Assembly (NCBI GenBank): GCA_903913215.1 | Contig: CAIWKE010000013.1 | Span: 62,001-126,000 of the forward strand | DNA: 64,000 nt | Direction of reading: 5' to 3' | Source of the DNA: an uncultured Holophagaceae bacterium | Lineage (GTDB): Bacteria; Acidobacteriota; Holophagae; Holophagales; Holophagaceae | Shown: piece after piece, positions 7,988 to 17,783 of the stretch | How positions within the stretch are numbered: the stretch's first letter is position 1 | Layout of the letters: each line of letters starts with the position of its first letter | Notes under the pieces: model-generated | Seen by the model: only the letters and a program-made list of their open reading frames with translations | Told to the model about the DNA's origin: nothing | The model's database searches: none | Made by a program: the position numbers and the translations under genes

Positions 7988-8983
7988 CTAGCGTCCTGTC
8001 CCAGCGGTGTTGATCGAAGGCTCAGAATCCGGCTGCGCCGGATTCTGAGCTAGGGGTAAAGCAGGGTGGAGAGCGGGATGCAGGGCTCTCAGGAGTACCT
8101 CGTCCAGGCGGTCATGGCGGGGGGTGACTTGGATGAGGGTGGCGCCGTGGGCTTGGGCCCAGCTGAAAGCGCCGCCAGGATCGGCCTCGGTGAGTTCGAG
8201 ATCGTAAAGGCCGTTCCGGGCCTCCAACACCGTGCCCAGCTCCGTCAGGGCCGCCTCCTGGGCCGCGTCCAGGGGATCCAGGAAGCGCAGCTCCACGCGG
8301 CGGGCCAGGGCCCGGCGCAGGCCCGCCATGGAACCGGCGGCCTTGATTTCACCCTGGTCCAGGATCACCAGCTGGTCCGCCACCCGCTCCACATCCGCCA
8401 GCAAATGCGAGGCGAGGATCACCCCAGTGCCCAGCTCCGCGTGGACGCGCAGCACCAGGTCCAGCATGCGGCGGCGCCCATCGGGATCGAGACCGTTGGT
8501 GGGCTCGTCCAGGAAGATCAGCTCGGGACTGTGCACCAGGGCCTGGGCCAGCTTCACCCGCTGGCGCATGCCCGTGGAGTAGCCACTCACGGCGCGGTAC
8601 CGGGACTCGTCCAGCCCCACGAAGTAAAGTACCTCGTGGGCCCGGTCCCGGGCGGCCTCGGGGGCCAGGCCGCTCAGTTCGCCCCAGAAGGCCACCTGCT
8701 CGTAGGCGGAGGTGTCCTCGATGAGGGCGTCGTACTCGGGCATGTAGCCGATGCGGCCGCGCAGCTTGGCAGCCTCGGGGGCGCCCAGAGCCACGCCCAG
8801 CACGGTGCCTGAGCCTCCCGAGGGCTTGAGCAGGCCCAGGAGGGCCTTCAGCAGCGTGGACTTGCCCGCGCCGTTGGGCCCCAGGAGACCCACGATGCCC
8901 CGCTCCAGCGACAGGGTCAGCCCCCGAAGGGCGGGGGAGGGCGCTGCCTGGTAGCGCACTTCCAGGTTTTCGAAGGCAATCAA
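7988..8983 (-). CDS. ABC transporter ATP-binding protein (first of the operon)
   Basis: Nucleotide-binding subunit with Walker A GLLGPNGAGKST, signature SGYSTGMRQRVKLAQAL, Walker B ELIFLDEPTNGLDPDG and H-loop LASHLLADV. I place the start at TTG 8983 because GGAG lies exactly 5 bases upstream and the protein then begins MIAFENLEVRY, as in relatives; a TTG at 9001 is in frame but has no ribosome site. This gives 331 residues. The last 20 or so codons are unusual: they contain a perfect 31-base hairpin (8020-8050), and the tail they encode (AQNPAQPDSEPSINTAGTGR) does not look like part of the family. Confidence 0.93.
   Translation of the reverse strand: MIAFENLEVRYQAAPSPALRGLTLSLERGIVGLLGPNGAGKSTLLKALLGLLKPSGGSGTVLGVALGAPEAAKLRGRIGYMPEYDALIEDTSAYEQVAFWGELSGLAPEAARDRAHEVLYFVGLDESRYRAVSGYSTGMRQRVKLAQALVHSPELIFLDEPTNGLDPDGRRRMLDLVLRVHAELGTGVILASHLLADVERVADQLVILDQGEIKAAGSMAGLRRALARRVELRFLDPLDAAQEAALTELGTVLEARNGLYDLELTEADPGGAFSWAQAHGATLIQVTPRHDRLDEVLLRALHPALHPALPLAQNPAQPDSEPSINTAGTGR
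8020..8050. repeat. Perfect 14-bp inverted repeat, 3-base loop, at the 3' end of the ABC ATPase gene
   Basis: GCTCAGAATCCGGC (8020-8033), loop TGC, then the exact complement (8037-8050). It lies inside the coding frame close to the ATPase stop. In the mRNA it would be a very stable hairpin between the first ATPase gene and the first permease gene. It could slow 3' decay, tune the subunit ratio, or be an inserted palindrome that lengthened the protein. Confidence 0.9.
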
Positions 8984-9083
8984 GGGGGCTCCAAAGAACA
9001 ATCTCGATGTTGGCGGCTACGAGCAGGCAAAGGAATGGATTAGGCTGGACCCCATCATCCTTACACTGCCTGGAAGGTCGCGC

Positions 9084-10298
9084 ATGCAACTCCTGGAATG
9101 GCCCCTGCTCGACGCCCTGCAGGCCGGGGCCCTGCTGGCGCTCTTCATCAGCTTCATCACTGAGGCCTATTCCCGTCGGGACCGCATGATGGGCTGGCTG
9201 GCCCTGGCCTGCCTGCTGGTGGCCCTGCGGCACGCAGCCATGGCCGCCGCCGTCCACTCCTCCCTGAATCCGGAACTTCTGGACCGGGCCCAGAGCCTTT
9301 TCGTGGCCCTGGGCTTCCTGGCGCTGGCCACCTCGCTCGCCCGGCTCTTCCCCATCCACGTCCCCGCCTCGGCGCCAGCCTGGCTGGCTCTGGGCATGGT
9401 GCCGAACCTGGTGCGCAACCTCCTTCTGCCCCGCGAGAGCCCCCTGGAGCCCTGGGTCCACCACTGCTACAACCTCACCTACCTGGTGGGCTGTGGACTG
9501 TTCCTCTACTGGATCCAGCGCGCCCGGGAGGAGGGCGACCTCATGGCGCGCCGGGTCTTCTTCGGCTTCCTCTGCGTGACCCTGCCTGTGGTGGTGGAGA
9601 TCACCGCCTTCAGCCTCTTCAATGTCAGGATCCGCCTGTCGGGTCTCAGCCTCCTGATCCTGGCCATGACCATCAGCGCCTCCTGGCAGTGGGTGGTGGT
9701 GGGGGCCCTGGAATCCCGCATCCACCGCGCCGAAACCGAGGTGGAGCTCTGGCGGAACCTGGTGCCGGGCACGGCCTTCCGCACCGACCGCCCCTCACCG
9801 CTGATGGAAAGCCTCTTCGGACCCGACTGGGCGGACTTGGTCAAGGCAGCTCCCGGTACGCCCCATCAGGCTTCCGACGGCCATACTTACAGCTTCCGCA
9901 GCCGGGTCCTCCATCACCAAGAGCACTTGGGCTGGTGCGAGCGGGACGAACGCAATCAGGGCACCCATCAGGGCTTCCTGGCGGGCTGGACCGTGGGCCT
10001 GGGCGTGGATGACGCCCAGGAGAGTGCTCGACTCCAGGAAGCCCTCCAGGCCTGGGGCGCCGAGGTGGAGGCCTGGGGCACCATCCCCCCCCGTGAGGGG
10101 CCCTACCCCAGCGTCCTGCTTTGGGCGCGGGAACCCAGCATCCTGGCGGTCTGGCGCGAGGACAACCTGAAACGCCGCCGCCCCCGCTGGATCCAGATTG
10201 GCGGCCCCGCCACGGAGGGCCCCCATGCCCGCCTGGAACCCGGCGCCCCGGTGCTCCAGTTGCAGCAACTCCTGGAAGGGTTGCTCTCCCGGCGCTGA
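9084..10298 (+). CDS. Membrane protein with cytoplasmic C-terminal domain, function unknown
   Basis: Protein of 404 residues. The first about 215 residues hold some six or seven hydrophobic segments (for example ALQAGALLALFISFITEAYS, MGWLALACLLVALRHAAMAA, SLFVALGFLALATSLARLF, and RLSGLSLLILAMTISASWQW near the end). This resembles the sensory 7TM modules found before kinases or cyclases. The C-terminal half (about 220-404) is soluble and shows no kinase, GGDEF or HAMP signature that I can recognise. It is divergent from the ABC operon (81-base gap to the nearest possible start) and 59 bases upstream of dnaE. Function not assigned. Confidence 0.8.
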   Translation: MQLLEWPLLDALQAGALLALFISFITEAYSRRDRMMGWLALACLLVALRHAAMAAAVHSSLNPELLDRAQSLFVALGFLALATSLARLFPIHVPASAPAWLALGMVPNLVRNLLLPRESPLEPWVHHCYNLTYLVGCGLFLYWIQRAREEGDLMARRVFFGFLCVTLPVVVEITAFSLFNVRIRLSGLSLLILAMTISASWQWVVVGALESRIHRAETEVELWRNLVPGTAFRTDRPSPLMESLFGPDWADLVKAAPGTPHQASDGHTYSFRSRVLHHQEHLGWCERDERNQGTHQGFLAGWTVGLGVDDAQESARLQEALQAWGAEVEAWGTIPPREGPYPSVLLWAREPSILAVWREDNLKRRRPRWIQIGGPATEGPHARLEPGAPVLQLQQLLEGLLSRR

Positions 10299-10357
10299 GG
10301 CCCGTATTGAGGCTGGGGCACTTGCCCTAAACAGGCGGGTCCATCGGAGAATGGGGC

Positions 10358-13300
10358 ATGAGCTTCGCCCACCTGCACCTGCACACCGAGCACTCCCTCC
10401 TGGACGGTCTCACCCGCATTCCCGACCTGGTGAAGAAGTGCCGGGCCTCGGGCATGCCCTCGGTGGCCGTCACGGACCACGGGAACATGTTCGGGATGAT
10501 GAAGCTCTTCGACGCCTGCGAAAAGACCAAGGACGCGGAGGGCACCTGGGCCGTGAAGCCCATCCTCGGCTGCGAGGTCTACGTGGCGCCCAAGACCCGC
10601 TTCGACAAGAAGCTGGAGGCCAAGAACACCACTGGAGAAGAAGGTCTCGAGGATTGCGTGGACCCCAGCGGCTCCCGGGATGCGGGCTACCACCTGGTAC
10701 TGCTGGCCAAGAACCCCGTGGGCTTCCGGAACCTGTCCAAGCTGGTTTCGGCGGGTTTCACCGAGGGCTTCTACTACAAGCCGCGCATTGACAAGGACAT
10801 CCTGAGGGAGCACAGCGAGGGTCTCATCGCCCTTTCCGCCTGCCTGGGCGGCGAAGTCCAGGCGCGCATCCTCCAAAACCGCCTGGATCAGGCGGAGCGC
10901 GTGGCCCGGGATTTCCGCGACATCTTCGGCGAGGACTTCTACCTGGAGATCCAGGACCAGGGCTTCGAGAAGGAGAAGGAGATCATCCCCTTCCAGCAGG
11001 AGTTGGCGACCCGCCTGGGCATTCCCCTGGTGGCCACCAACGATGCCCACTACCTCAACCACGAGGACGCAGACCTCCACGACACGCTCCTGTGCATCGG
11101 CACCAAGACCACCAAGGCCAAGGAGAAGCGCATGCGCTTCTCCACGGACCAGTTCTACGTGAAGACCCCCGAGGAGATGCGGGCGGTTTTCCCGGATCAC
11201 CCGGAGTATCTGGAGCGCACCCTGGAGATCGCCGCCAAGGTGGACCTCTTCCCCATCACCCGCAAGCCCGTCACGCCGCGCTTCCCCGTGCCCGCGGGCT
11301 ACGACCTGGAATCCTACTTCGTCCACATCGCCAATGAGACCTTCGAGGCCCGCCTCGCGGCCTGCCAGCCCCTCTGGGCCAAGGGCGCGCTGAAGCACCC
11401 GGAGGCGGCCTATCGCGCGCGCCTGGCCTTTGAGCTGGACATGATCCTGAAGATGGGGTTCCCGGGTTACTTCCTGCTGGTCTGGGACTTCATCCGCCAG
11501 GCCCGCGAGATGGGCGTGCCCGTGGGCCCTGGCCGTGGCTCCGCCGCGGGCAGCATCGTGGCCTGGTCCATGATGATCACGGACATCGATCCGATGCAGT
11601 ACGACCTGCTCTTCGAGCGCTTCCTGAACCCCGAGCGCGTGTCCATGCCCGACGTGGACATCGACTTCTGCCGGGACGGGCGCCAGCGCGTCATCGACTA
11701 CGTCACCGAGAAATACGGCCAGGACAAGGTCAGCAACATCATCACCATCAACCAGCTCAAGACCAAGGCCGTCATCAAGGACGTGGCCCGGGTCTTCGAG
11801 AAGGACTTCGCCTTCGCCAACAACCTCACCAAGCTGGTGCCCCAGGAGCCCGGCAAGCCCATGAGCATCGGTGAGGCCCTGGAGAAGAGCGACCAACTGC
11901 GGCGCCTCTATGAGACCGACCCCGAGGTGAAGAACATTCTCGACATCTCCGCGCGCCTGGAGGGCCTGTCCCGCAACACCGGCGTCCACGCGGCGGGTGT
12001 CATCATCGCCCCGGACGAGCTCACCAGCTTCGCCCCCCTCAGCCGGGACAAGGACGGCAAGGTGATGGTGCAGTACACCATGGTGGAGGCCGAGCGGGCG
12101 GGCTTGCTCAAGATGGACTTCCTGGGCCTGGAGACCCTCACGCAGATCGCCAAGACCCAGGAGGTCATCGCCCGGCGCCACGGCAAGCCCATGGACATGA
12201 CCACCATCCGGGGCTTCGATGACAAGAAGACCTTCGATATGTTCTCCGCCGGAGACACAGATGGCGTCTTCCAGTTCGAGTCCGGCGGCATGAAGCAGCT
12301 GCTGCGCCAGCTGGGCCCGGACCGCTTCGACGACCTCATCGCCCTCAACGCCCTCTTCCGCCCGGGCCCCCTGGGCGCGGGCATGGGCAACACCTACGTG
12401 GAGCGCCGCCACGGCCGCGAGACCGTCACCTACATGTTTGCGGACCTGGAGCCCATCCTCGCGCCCACCTACGGCGTGATCCTCTACCAGGAACAGGTCA
12501 TGCAGATCGCCAGCCTCATCGCCGGGTACTCCCTGGGCGAGGCGGACATGCTGCGCCGCGCCATGGGCAAGAAGGACAAGGAGAAGATGGCGAAGGAGAA
12601 GACCAAGTTCATCGAGCAAGGCGCCGCCCGGAAGTACGACCGCGCCAAGGTCGCCGAGCTCTTCGACCTTATCGAGTTCTTCGCCGGCTACGGCTTCAAC
12701 AAGAGCCACAGCGCCGCCTACGCCATGGTGGCCTACGAGACCGCCTACCTGAAGGCCAATTTCAAGGTGGAGTTCATGGCGGGCCTGCTCTCCACCAAGT
12801 CCGGCCGAACCGACGACGTGGCCAAGTACGTGCAGAACTGCCGGGAGGGCGGCATCGAGGTGCTGGGCCCGGACATCAACGAGTCAGCCCTGGACTTCAC
12901 GGCCACCGGGGATCTGCAAATCCGGTTCGGATTTGCAGCGGTAAAAGGATTGGGGGACGCGGCCTTGCAGGCCATTCTCGAGGCGCGCCAAACGGAAGGC
13001 CGCTTCAAGGATCTCTTCCACGCACTCAAGAGCACCGACCTGCAAAAGGCCAACCGCAAGGTCTGGGAATCCCTCATCAAGGCCGGGGCCTTCGACAGCC
13101 TGGAACCCAACCGCGCTGCCCTGCTGCAGGGTCTGCCGGATGCCGTGGCCGCCGCCTCCCAGGGCGAGACGGACCTGGGCATGACCAGCCTCTTCGACGA
13201 CGCAGAGCTGGCCAGCCTCAGCCAGGACTGGCGAGTGCCCGAAAACATCGAACCCTGGGACCGCAAGACCCGCCTGGCCGCGGAGCGTGAAGTGCTGGGC

Positions 13301-13981
13301 CTCTTCGTGAGCGGTCACCCGCTTGAGGAGTTCGCAGACGCCATCCAGGTCCACACGCAGGGCAATCTGGCCCGAGTGCTGGAAGACGTGGCCGCAGGCA
13401 AGCTGCGGGACCGCAACGAGGTGGTCATCGGCGCCATGATCTCCACCGTGGCCTTCAAGACCAACCAGAAGGGCGAGCCCTGGGCCATCCTCCAAGTCGA
13501 GGATCCCACCGGCAAGATGGAAGTCCTGCTCATGGCCAACAAGTGGGATCCCATCACCAAGAAGCCCGGCAAGCGCCCCTTCGACCAGTTCCGGCACCTG
13601 GCCGTGCCTGAGGCCATGCTGCGCATCACCGGTGAACTGCGGGTGGAGACGATCCAGGCCAACGGTCCCGCCGAATCAGAGGACGAGGAGGAGCAGACCG
13701 TGGTGAAGCTCTTCGCCACAGTTCTGGAGCCCCTGGAGGCCTTCCAGGGCCTGGGTTTCACCGGGGCCCTGGTGCGCCTGCCCGTGGGCGAGTGTCCGCC
13801 CCGCCTCGCGAGTCTGCTGGCGGAACGCCGCGGGGAACTCCCCGTGACCTTCGAGTACCGCTCCAAGGAGGGCCTGGTGGCCCGGGTGCGGGCAGGCCAT
13901 GACCTGCGCCTGCGCCACGACCCGGACCTGGCCGAGAAGTTGGCCAAGGAGACCGGCTGCGTCCTTACGTGGACCTACTGA
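10358..13981 (+). CDS. dnaE: DNA polymerase III alpha subunit
   Basis: Replicative polymerase, 1207 residues, DnaE1 type. The N-terminal PHP domain begins HLHLHTEHSLLDGL and continues VAVTDHGNMFG. The polymerase core shows GPGRGSAAGS and the catalytic aspartates in MPDVDIDFCRDGR (about residues 430-442). The fingers/thumb region has GVHAAGVII and AGYGFNKSHSAAYA, a helix-hairpin-helix follows (FGFAAVKGLGDAALQ), and an OB fold occupies about 1020-1110. The start ATG has GGAG 8 bases upstream. A perfect hairpin (12914-12938) is embedded in the helix-hairpin-helix coding part. No other replication gene is adjacent; holB is 4 kb downstream on the other strand. Confidence 0.98.
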   Translation: MSFAHLHLHTEHSLLDGLTRIPDLVKKCRASGMPSVAVTDHGNMFGMMKLFDACEKTKDAEGTWAVKPILGCEVYVAPKTRFDKKLEAKNTTGEEGLEDCVDPSGSRDAGYHLVLLAKNPVGFRNLSKLVSAGFTEGFYYKPRIDKDILREHSEGLIALSACLGGEVQARILQNRLDQAERVARDFRDIFGEDFYLEIQDQGFEKEKEIIPFQQELATRLGIPLVATNDAHYLNHEDADLHDTLLCIGTKTTKAKEKRMRFSTDQFYVKTPEEMRAVFPDHPEYLERTLEIAAKVDLFPITRKPVTPRFPVPAGYDLESYFVHIANETFEARLAACQPLWAKGALKHPEAAYRARLAFELDMILKMGFPGYFLLVWDFIRQAREMGVPVGPGRGSAAGSIVAWSMMITDIDPMQYDLLFERFLNPERVSMPDVDIDFCRDGRQRVIDYVTEKYGQDKVSNIITINQLKTKAVIKDVARVFEKDFAFANNLTKLVPQEPGKPMSIGEALEKSDQLRRLYETDPEVKNILDISARLEGLSRNTGVHAAGVIIAPDELTSFAPLSRDKDGKVMVQYTMVEAERAGLLKMDFLGLETLTQIAKTQEVIARRHGKPMDMTTIRGFDDKKTFDMFSAGDTDGVFQFESGGMKQLLRQLGPDRFDDLIALNALFRPGPLGAGMGNTYVERRHGRETVTYMFADLEPILAPTYGVILYQEQVMQIASLIAGYSLGEADMLRRAMGKKDKEKMAKEKTKFIEQGAARKYDRAKVAELFDLIEFFAGYGFNKSHSAAYAMVAYETAYLKANFKVEFMAGLLSTKSGRTDDVAKYVQNCREGGIEVLGPDINESALDFTATGDLQIRFGFAAVKGLGDAALQAILEARQTEGRFKDLFHALKSTDLQKANRKVWESLIKAGAFDSLEPNRAALLQGLPDAVAAASQGETDLGMTSLFDDAELASLSQDWRVPENIEPWDRKTRLAAEREVLGLFVSGHPLEEFADAIQVHTQGNLARVLEDVAAGKLRDRNEVVIGAMISTVAFKTNQKGEPWAILQVEDPTGKMEVLLMANKWDPITKKPGKRPFDQFRHLAVPEAMLRITGELRVETIQANGPAESEDEEEQTVVKLFATVLEPLEAFQGLGFTGALVRLPVGECPPRLASLLAERRGELPVTFEYRSKEGLVARVRAGHDLRLRHDPDLAEKLAKETGCVLTWTY
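12914..12938. repeat. Perfect 11-bp inverted repeat, 3-base loop, inside dnaE
   Basis: CTGCAAATCCG (12914-12924), loop GTT, and the exact complement (12928-12938). It lies in the conserved segment coding DLQIRFGFAAVKG, so the protein sequence is constrained while the DNA is palindromic. It shares the AATCCG/CGGATT core and the 3-base loop with the repeat at 8020-8050. Confidence 0.9.
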
Positions 13982-14006
13982 AACAGCACCGGAGTATTCT
14001 CAGACC

Positions 14007-14896
<890 letters not shown>

Positions 14897-14900
<4 letters not shown>

Positions 14901-15295
14901 CCACGCTCCTGCGCTTCCTCTTTTCCGCCATCGGTCTCCTGGTGGCCTGCTCCTTCGTGCCTGGCCTGGGCCATGGCAGCTTCCTGGACCTGCTCATCGT
15001 GGCCGTGATCCTGGCAGCCCTGAACACCACCGTGGGCAGCTTCCTCAAGGTCATCGCCATCGTGCCCATGGCCTGCTCCCTGGGCTGCTTCAGCCTGGTC
15101 ATCAACGGCCTGGTTTTCTGGCTGGCCGGGTCCCTGTCCATCCGCCTGGGCCTTAACTTCACCGTGAGTGGCTTCTGGGCGGGGTTCTTCGGCGCCCTGG
15201 TGAGCAGTGTGGTGGCCTCGATCCTTGGATCGATCTTCATCCCCAAGGACCGCCAGCGCCCCGAGCCCCCGCCCACCATCAAGGTCGTAAACTGA
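14897..15295 (+). CDS. Phage-holin superfamily IV membrane protein
   Basis: Small membrane protein of 132 residues with four hydrophobic segments (about 4-22, 29-50, 55-78, 88-112) and a short proline-rich cytoplasmic tail (PKDRQRPEPPPTIK). This is the layout of the 4_2 holin family found widely in bacterial chromosomes with no phage nearby; its cellular role is unproven and there is no lysis gene here. It overlaps cysE by 4 bases and ends 13 bases from the convergent cyclophilin gene. Confidence 0.85.
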
Positions 15296-15308
15296 GGCTG
15301 AGGCCGCC

Positions 15309-15956
15309 CTACTGGGCTGGCAGGATGACCGCGTCCTTGAGCCGCACGGCGAAAACCGGGATGTCGCCGGTGCCGCGACGCCATTCCGTTTTGACCTTGG
15401 CGATCTTGTCCATGGCCTCCATGCCCGCGACCACGCGGCCGAAGGCGCAGTAACCATAGCCCTCGGAGCTCATGTCCCGGAAGTCCAGGCGCGAGTTGTC
15501 CACGATGTTGATGAAGAACTGAGAGGAGGCGCTGTGGGGCTGGCCCGTGCGGGCCATGGAGATGGTGCCCCGGGTGTTGGTAAGACCAGCCTTGAAGGTA
15601 CTGGGGGCCTCGTTGAGGATGGGCTCCCGGGTGGGCTTCTCCTCGAGGGTCTCCAGGAGGCCGCCACCCTGGACCATGAAGCCGTCGATGACCCGGTGGA
15701 AGATGGTGCCCTTGTAGAAGCCGTCCTTCACGTACTTGAGGAAGTTGGCCACGGTGACGGGGGCCAGGTCCGGTTCCAGCTCCACCACCACGGGGCCGTA
15801 GCTGGTAAGCAGCTGGACGCGGGGCTTGGCCTTGGGCGAGGGCGTGGGCGTGGGCGCAGGGTTGGCTGCGGCAGGGGCAGGTGCAGGGGTTTGGGCCTGG
15901 ATGGGCAGGCCAAGGGACAGGATCAGGACCAGGGAGGACAGTAGGGAACGATTCAC
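15309..15956 (-). CDS. Periplasmic cyclophilin-type peptidyl-prolyl isomerase
   Basis: Catalyses proline cis-trans isomerisation in the envelope. I place the start at the GTG at 15956: GGAG is 5 bases upstream and translation then begins MNRSLLSSLVLILSLGLPIQAQ, a clean signal peptide. The in-frame ATG at 15980 has no ribosome site and would put a charged and proline extension before the signal. After a 30-residue Pro/Ala linker comes the cyclophilin fold: VANFLKYVKDGFYKGTIFHRVIDGFMVQGG with the catalytic Arg-Val-Ile, then GTISMART, QFFINIVDN and FGRVVAGMEAMDKIA. It is divergent from prepilin peptidase. Confidence 0.93.
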   Translation of the reverse strand: MNRSLLSSLVLILSLGLPIQAQTPAPAPAAANPAPTPTPSPKAKPRVQLLTSYGPVVVELEPDLAPVTVANFLKYVKDGFYKGTIFHRVIDGFMVQGGGLLETLEEKPTREPILNEAPSTFKAGLTNTRGTISMARTGQPHSASSQFFINIVDNSRLDFRDMSSEGYGYCAFGRVVAGMEAMDKIAKVKTEWRRGTGDIPVFAVRLKDAVILPAQ

Positions 15957-16021
15957 GGCAGCTCCGGGGGGACACTTCATTCTGCCGCGAATGGGGCAGA
16001 AGTCCCCGTTATCGTAGAAGC

Positions 16022-16951
16022 ATGCTCCTCCTGGACCTTCCTCCGCTGATCCTCTCGATCCTCCTGGCGCCCTTCGGCCTGGTCTTCGGCTCTTTCGGCA
16101 ATGTCCTGATCCACCGCCTGCCCCAGGAAAATCCCGCCGACCGCAACGTGGTGACTAAGGGCAGCCACTGCCCCGGCTGCAAGACACCCATCAAGCCCTG
16201 GCACAACGTGCCCCTCTTCGGCTGGCTTTGGCTGCGGGGCCGCTGCGCCGCCTGCGGCTGGAAGATCCCCGTGCGCTACCCCCTGGTGGAACTCCTGGGG
16301 GGCCTGCTTTTCGCGGCCTCACCCTGGGTGTTTCCCTTCGGGACCCTCATCTGGTTCAAGGGCCTGATCTGCGGCTACGCCCTGCTCATCCTGTTCTTCA
16401 CGGACTTCACGGAAATGATCCTGCCGGACGTCCTCCAGTTCCCCCTCATGGTTCTAGGGGTGCTCTTCACCCTGCCCCAGCTCTGGCGCCCGGAGGCCTT
16501 CCTCCGGGTCTGGATGGCCCCGGGCAGCGCCGTGGATGTCCAGACCTTCTATAACGGCCTCCAGCTCAGCCCCGCCACCCATGGCTTCCAACCCGCCGTG
16601 ACCTGGCAGCAGAGCCTGCTGGGCCTCGCCGTGGGCTACGGCGCGCCGGCCCTCCTGAACCAGGTATACAAGTGGATCCGCAAGACCGATGGCCTGGGCA
16701 TGGGCGACTTCAAGATGCTGGCCTGGCTGGGCGCTTTCTGGGGCTGGGCCCCCATGCTGGGGATCCTCTTCCTGGGCGCAGGCCTGGGTGTCGCCCTAGG
16801 GTTACCCCTCATGCTGCTCAAACGCACCAAGGGCGAGGCCATCTCAGGGAACACCATGCTCCCCTTTGGCTGCTTCCTGGCCCTGGCCACACCGGTGGTG
16901 GTGTTCTTCGGGCGGGCGCTCTGGCTGGGTTACCTGGGTGTGGTGGGCTAG
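16022..16951 (+). CDS. pilD: Type IV prepilin peptidase / N-methyltransferase
   Basis: Inner-membrane aspartyl protease that cleaves type IV prepilin leaders and methylates the new N-terminus. Of 309 residues, the cytoplasmic zinc loop after the first helix has both CXXC pairs (Cys50/53 and Cys75/78), as required for the methylase domain. The catalytic aspartates are Asp128 in the TDFTEMILPD segment and Asp229 in GLGMGDFKML. The start follows the divergent gap with the cyclophilin gene. No pilin or secretion gene lies nearby, so its substrates are encoded elsewhere. Confidence 0.95.
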   Translation: MLLLDLPPLILSILLAPFGLVFGSFGNVLIHRLPQENPADRNVVTKGSHCPGCKTPIKPWHNVPLFGWLWLRGRCAACGWKIPVRYPLVELLGGLLFAASPWVFPFGTLIWFKGLICGYALLILFFTDFTEMILPDVLQFPLMVLGVLFTLPQLWRPEAFLRVWMAPGSAVDVQTFYNGLQLSPATHGFQPAVTWQQSLLGLAVGYGAPALLNQVYKWIRKTDGLGMGDFKMLAWLGAFWGWAPMLGILFLGAGLGVALGLPLMLLKRTKGEAISGNTMLPFGCFLALATPVVVFFGRALWLGYLGVVG

Positions 16952-16954
16952 ATC

Positions 16955-17359
16955 TCAGCCCTGCTGGCTCAGCTCCATCAGCACACCACCGGTCTCAGCG
17001 GGGTGGATGAAGGCCACGCGGCAGCCGTGGGCGCCGTTCCGGGGGGCCTGGTCAATCATGCGCACCCCCTTGACCAGGAGGCCCGCCACGGCGCCATCGA
17101 TGTCGTCCACCTCGAAGCAGACATGGTGGATGCCGGGGCCCCGCTTCGCCAGGAACTTGCCGACGGGCCCTTCGGGATCCGTACTCTCCAGGTATTCCAG
17201 GGTGCTGGGTCCCACCGGGAAGAAGGCCGTCTTCACCTTCTGCTCAGCCACCTCTTCCGTATGGTCAGGGCTCATGTCGAAGAGACGGGCCATGCGGGCC
17301 ATGGCGTCATCCAGGCCGGGAGCTGCGATTCCGAGGTGGTTGATGCGGAGGAGTTTCAT
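16955..17359 (-). CDS. mce: Methylmalonyl-CoA epimerase
   Basis: Interconverts (R)- and (S)-methylmalonyl-CoA in propionate metabolism and branched or odd-chain acid breakdown. It is a 134-residue glyoxalase-fold protein. The expected metal ligands are visible: His8 in INHLGIA, Gln41 in AEQKV, the His in GIHHVCFEV and the Glu in GVLMEL. The mutase and carboxylase are not in the window. It ends 3 bases from the pilD stop on the other strand. Confidence 0.93.
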   Translation of the reverse strand: MKLLRINHLGIAAPGLDDAMARMARLFDMSPDHTEEVAEQKVKTAFFPVGPSTLEYLESTDPEGPVGKFLAKRGPGIHHVCFEVDDIDGAVAGLLVKGVRMIDQAPRNGAHGCRVAFIHPAETGGVLMELSQQG

Positions 17360-17534
17360 GGAAGGAGTCTCCGGTGGATGCGGGTGAGTGGACAGACCAG
17401 GCCTCTTCGGGCAAGGAATGCCTCAAAGATGGAACGCTTTGATCGTGGCTGCAATCTTCTTTTCACGATCCACAGGTCATTTTTGAAACAAGCCCCGGGC
17501 CTGCGGCCTGCACAACCCACAACCCCAGCCCGTT

Positions 17535-17777
17535 TCAGTGCTGGCAGGCCGGTGCCATGCCCAGGGCCACCACGCCATCCGTCACCTGCACCTTGCCCTT
17601 GCTGCCCAGGAAGGCGATGACGCCATCGAAGTCGAAGCTGTCGCCGTGGCAGTTGCTGTATATGGCGGCGGGACCGTGGACCGCGGCCGAGTTGGCCCGC
17701 AGTTCCTCCAGGCCGCAGCGGCCACCCTTTTCCATCAGCAGGCTCAGCAGGTCGTGGCCATAGAGGGGTTCGGACAT
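17535..17777 (-). CDS. YecH-like (DUF2492) putative metal-binding protein
   Basis: Protein of 80 residues in the YecH/DUF2492 pattern: an early YGHDLLSLLME helix, a central SNCHGDSFDFDGVIAFLGSKGK and a His/Cys C-terminus (APACQH). The conserved Cys and His residues suggest metal binding, but no biochemical role is established. The ATG has AGGAG 6 bases upstream, and this ribosome site is part of two alternative hairpins (17784-17808). It is monocistronic, with about 175 bases to mce downstream. Confidence 0.8.
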   Translation of the reverse strand: MSEPLYGHDLLSLLMEKGGRCGLEELRANSAAVHGPAAIYSNCHGDSFDFDGVIAFLGSKGKVQVTDGVVALGMAPACQH

Positions 17778-17783
17778 GGCGGG

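Noticed and set aside
10103-12709. Long minus-strand open frame of 868 codons opposite dnaE
   Set aside because: It is a by-product of GC-rich codon bias in dnaE: composition is dominated by Gly, Val, Leu, His and Ala with no family motif, and dnaE is unmistakable on the other strand.
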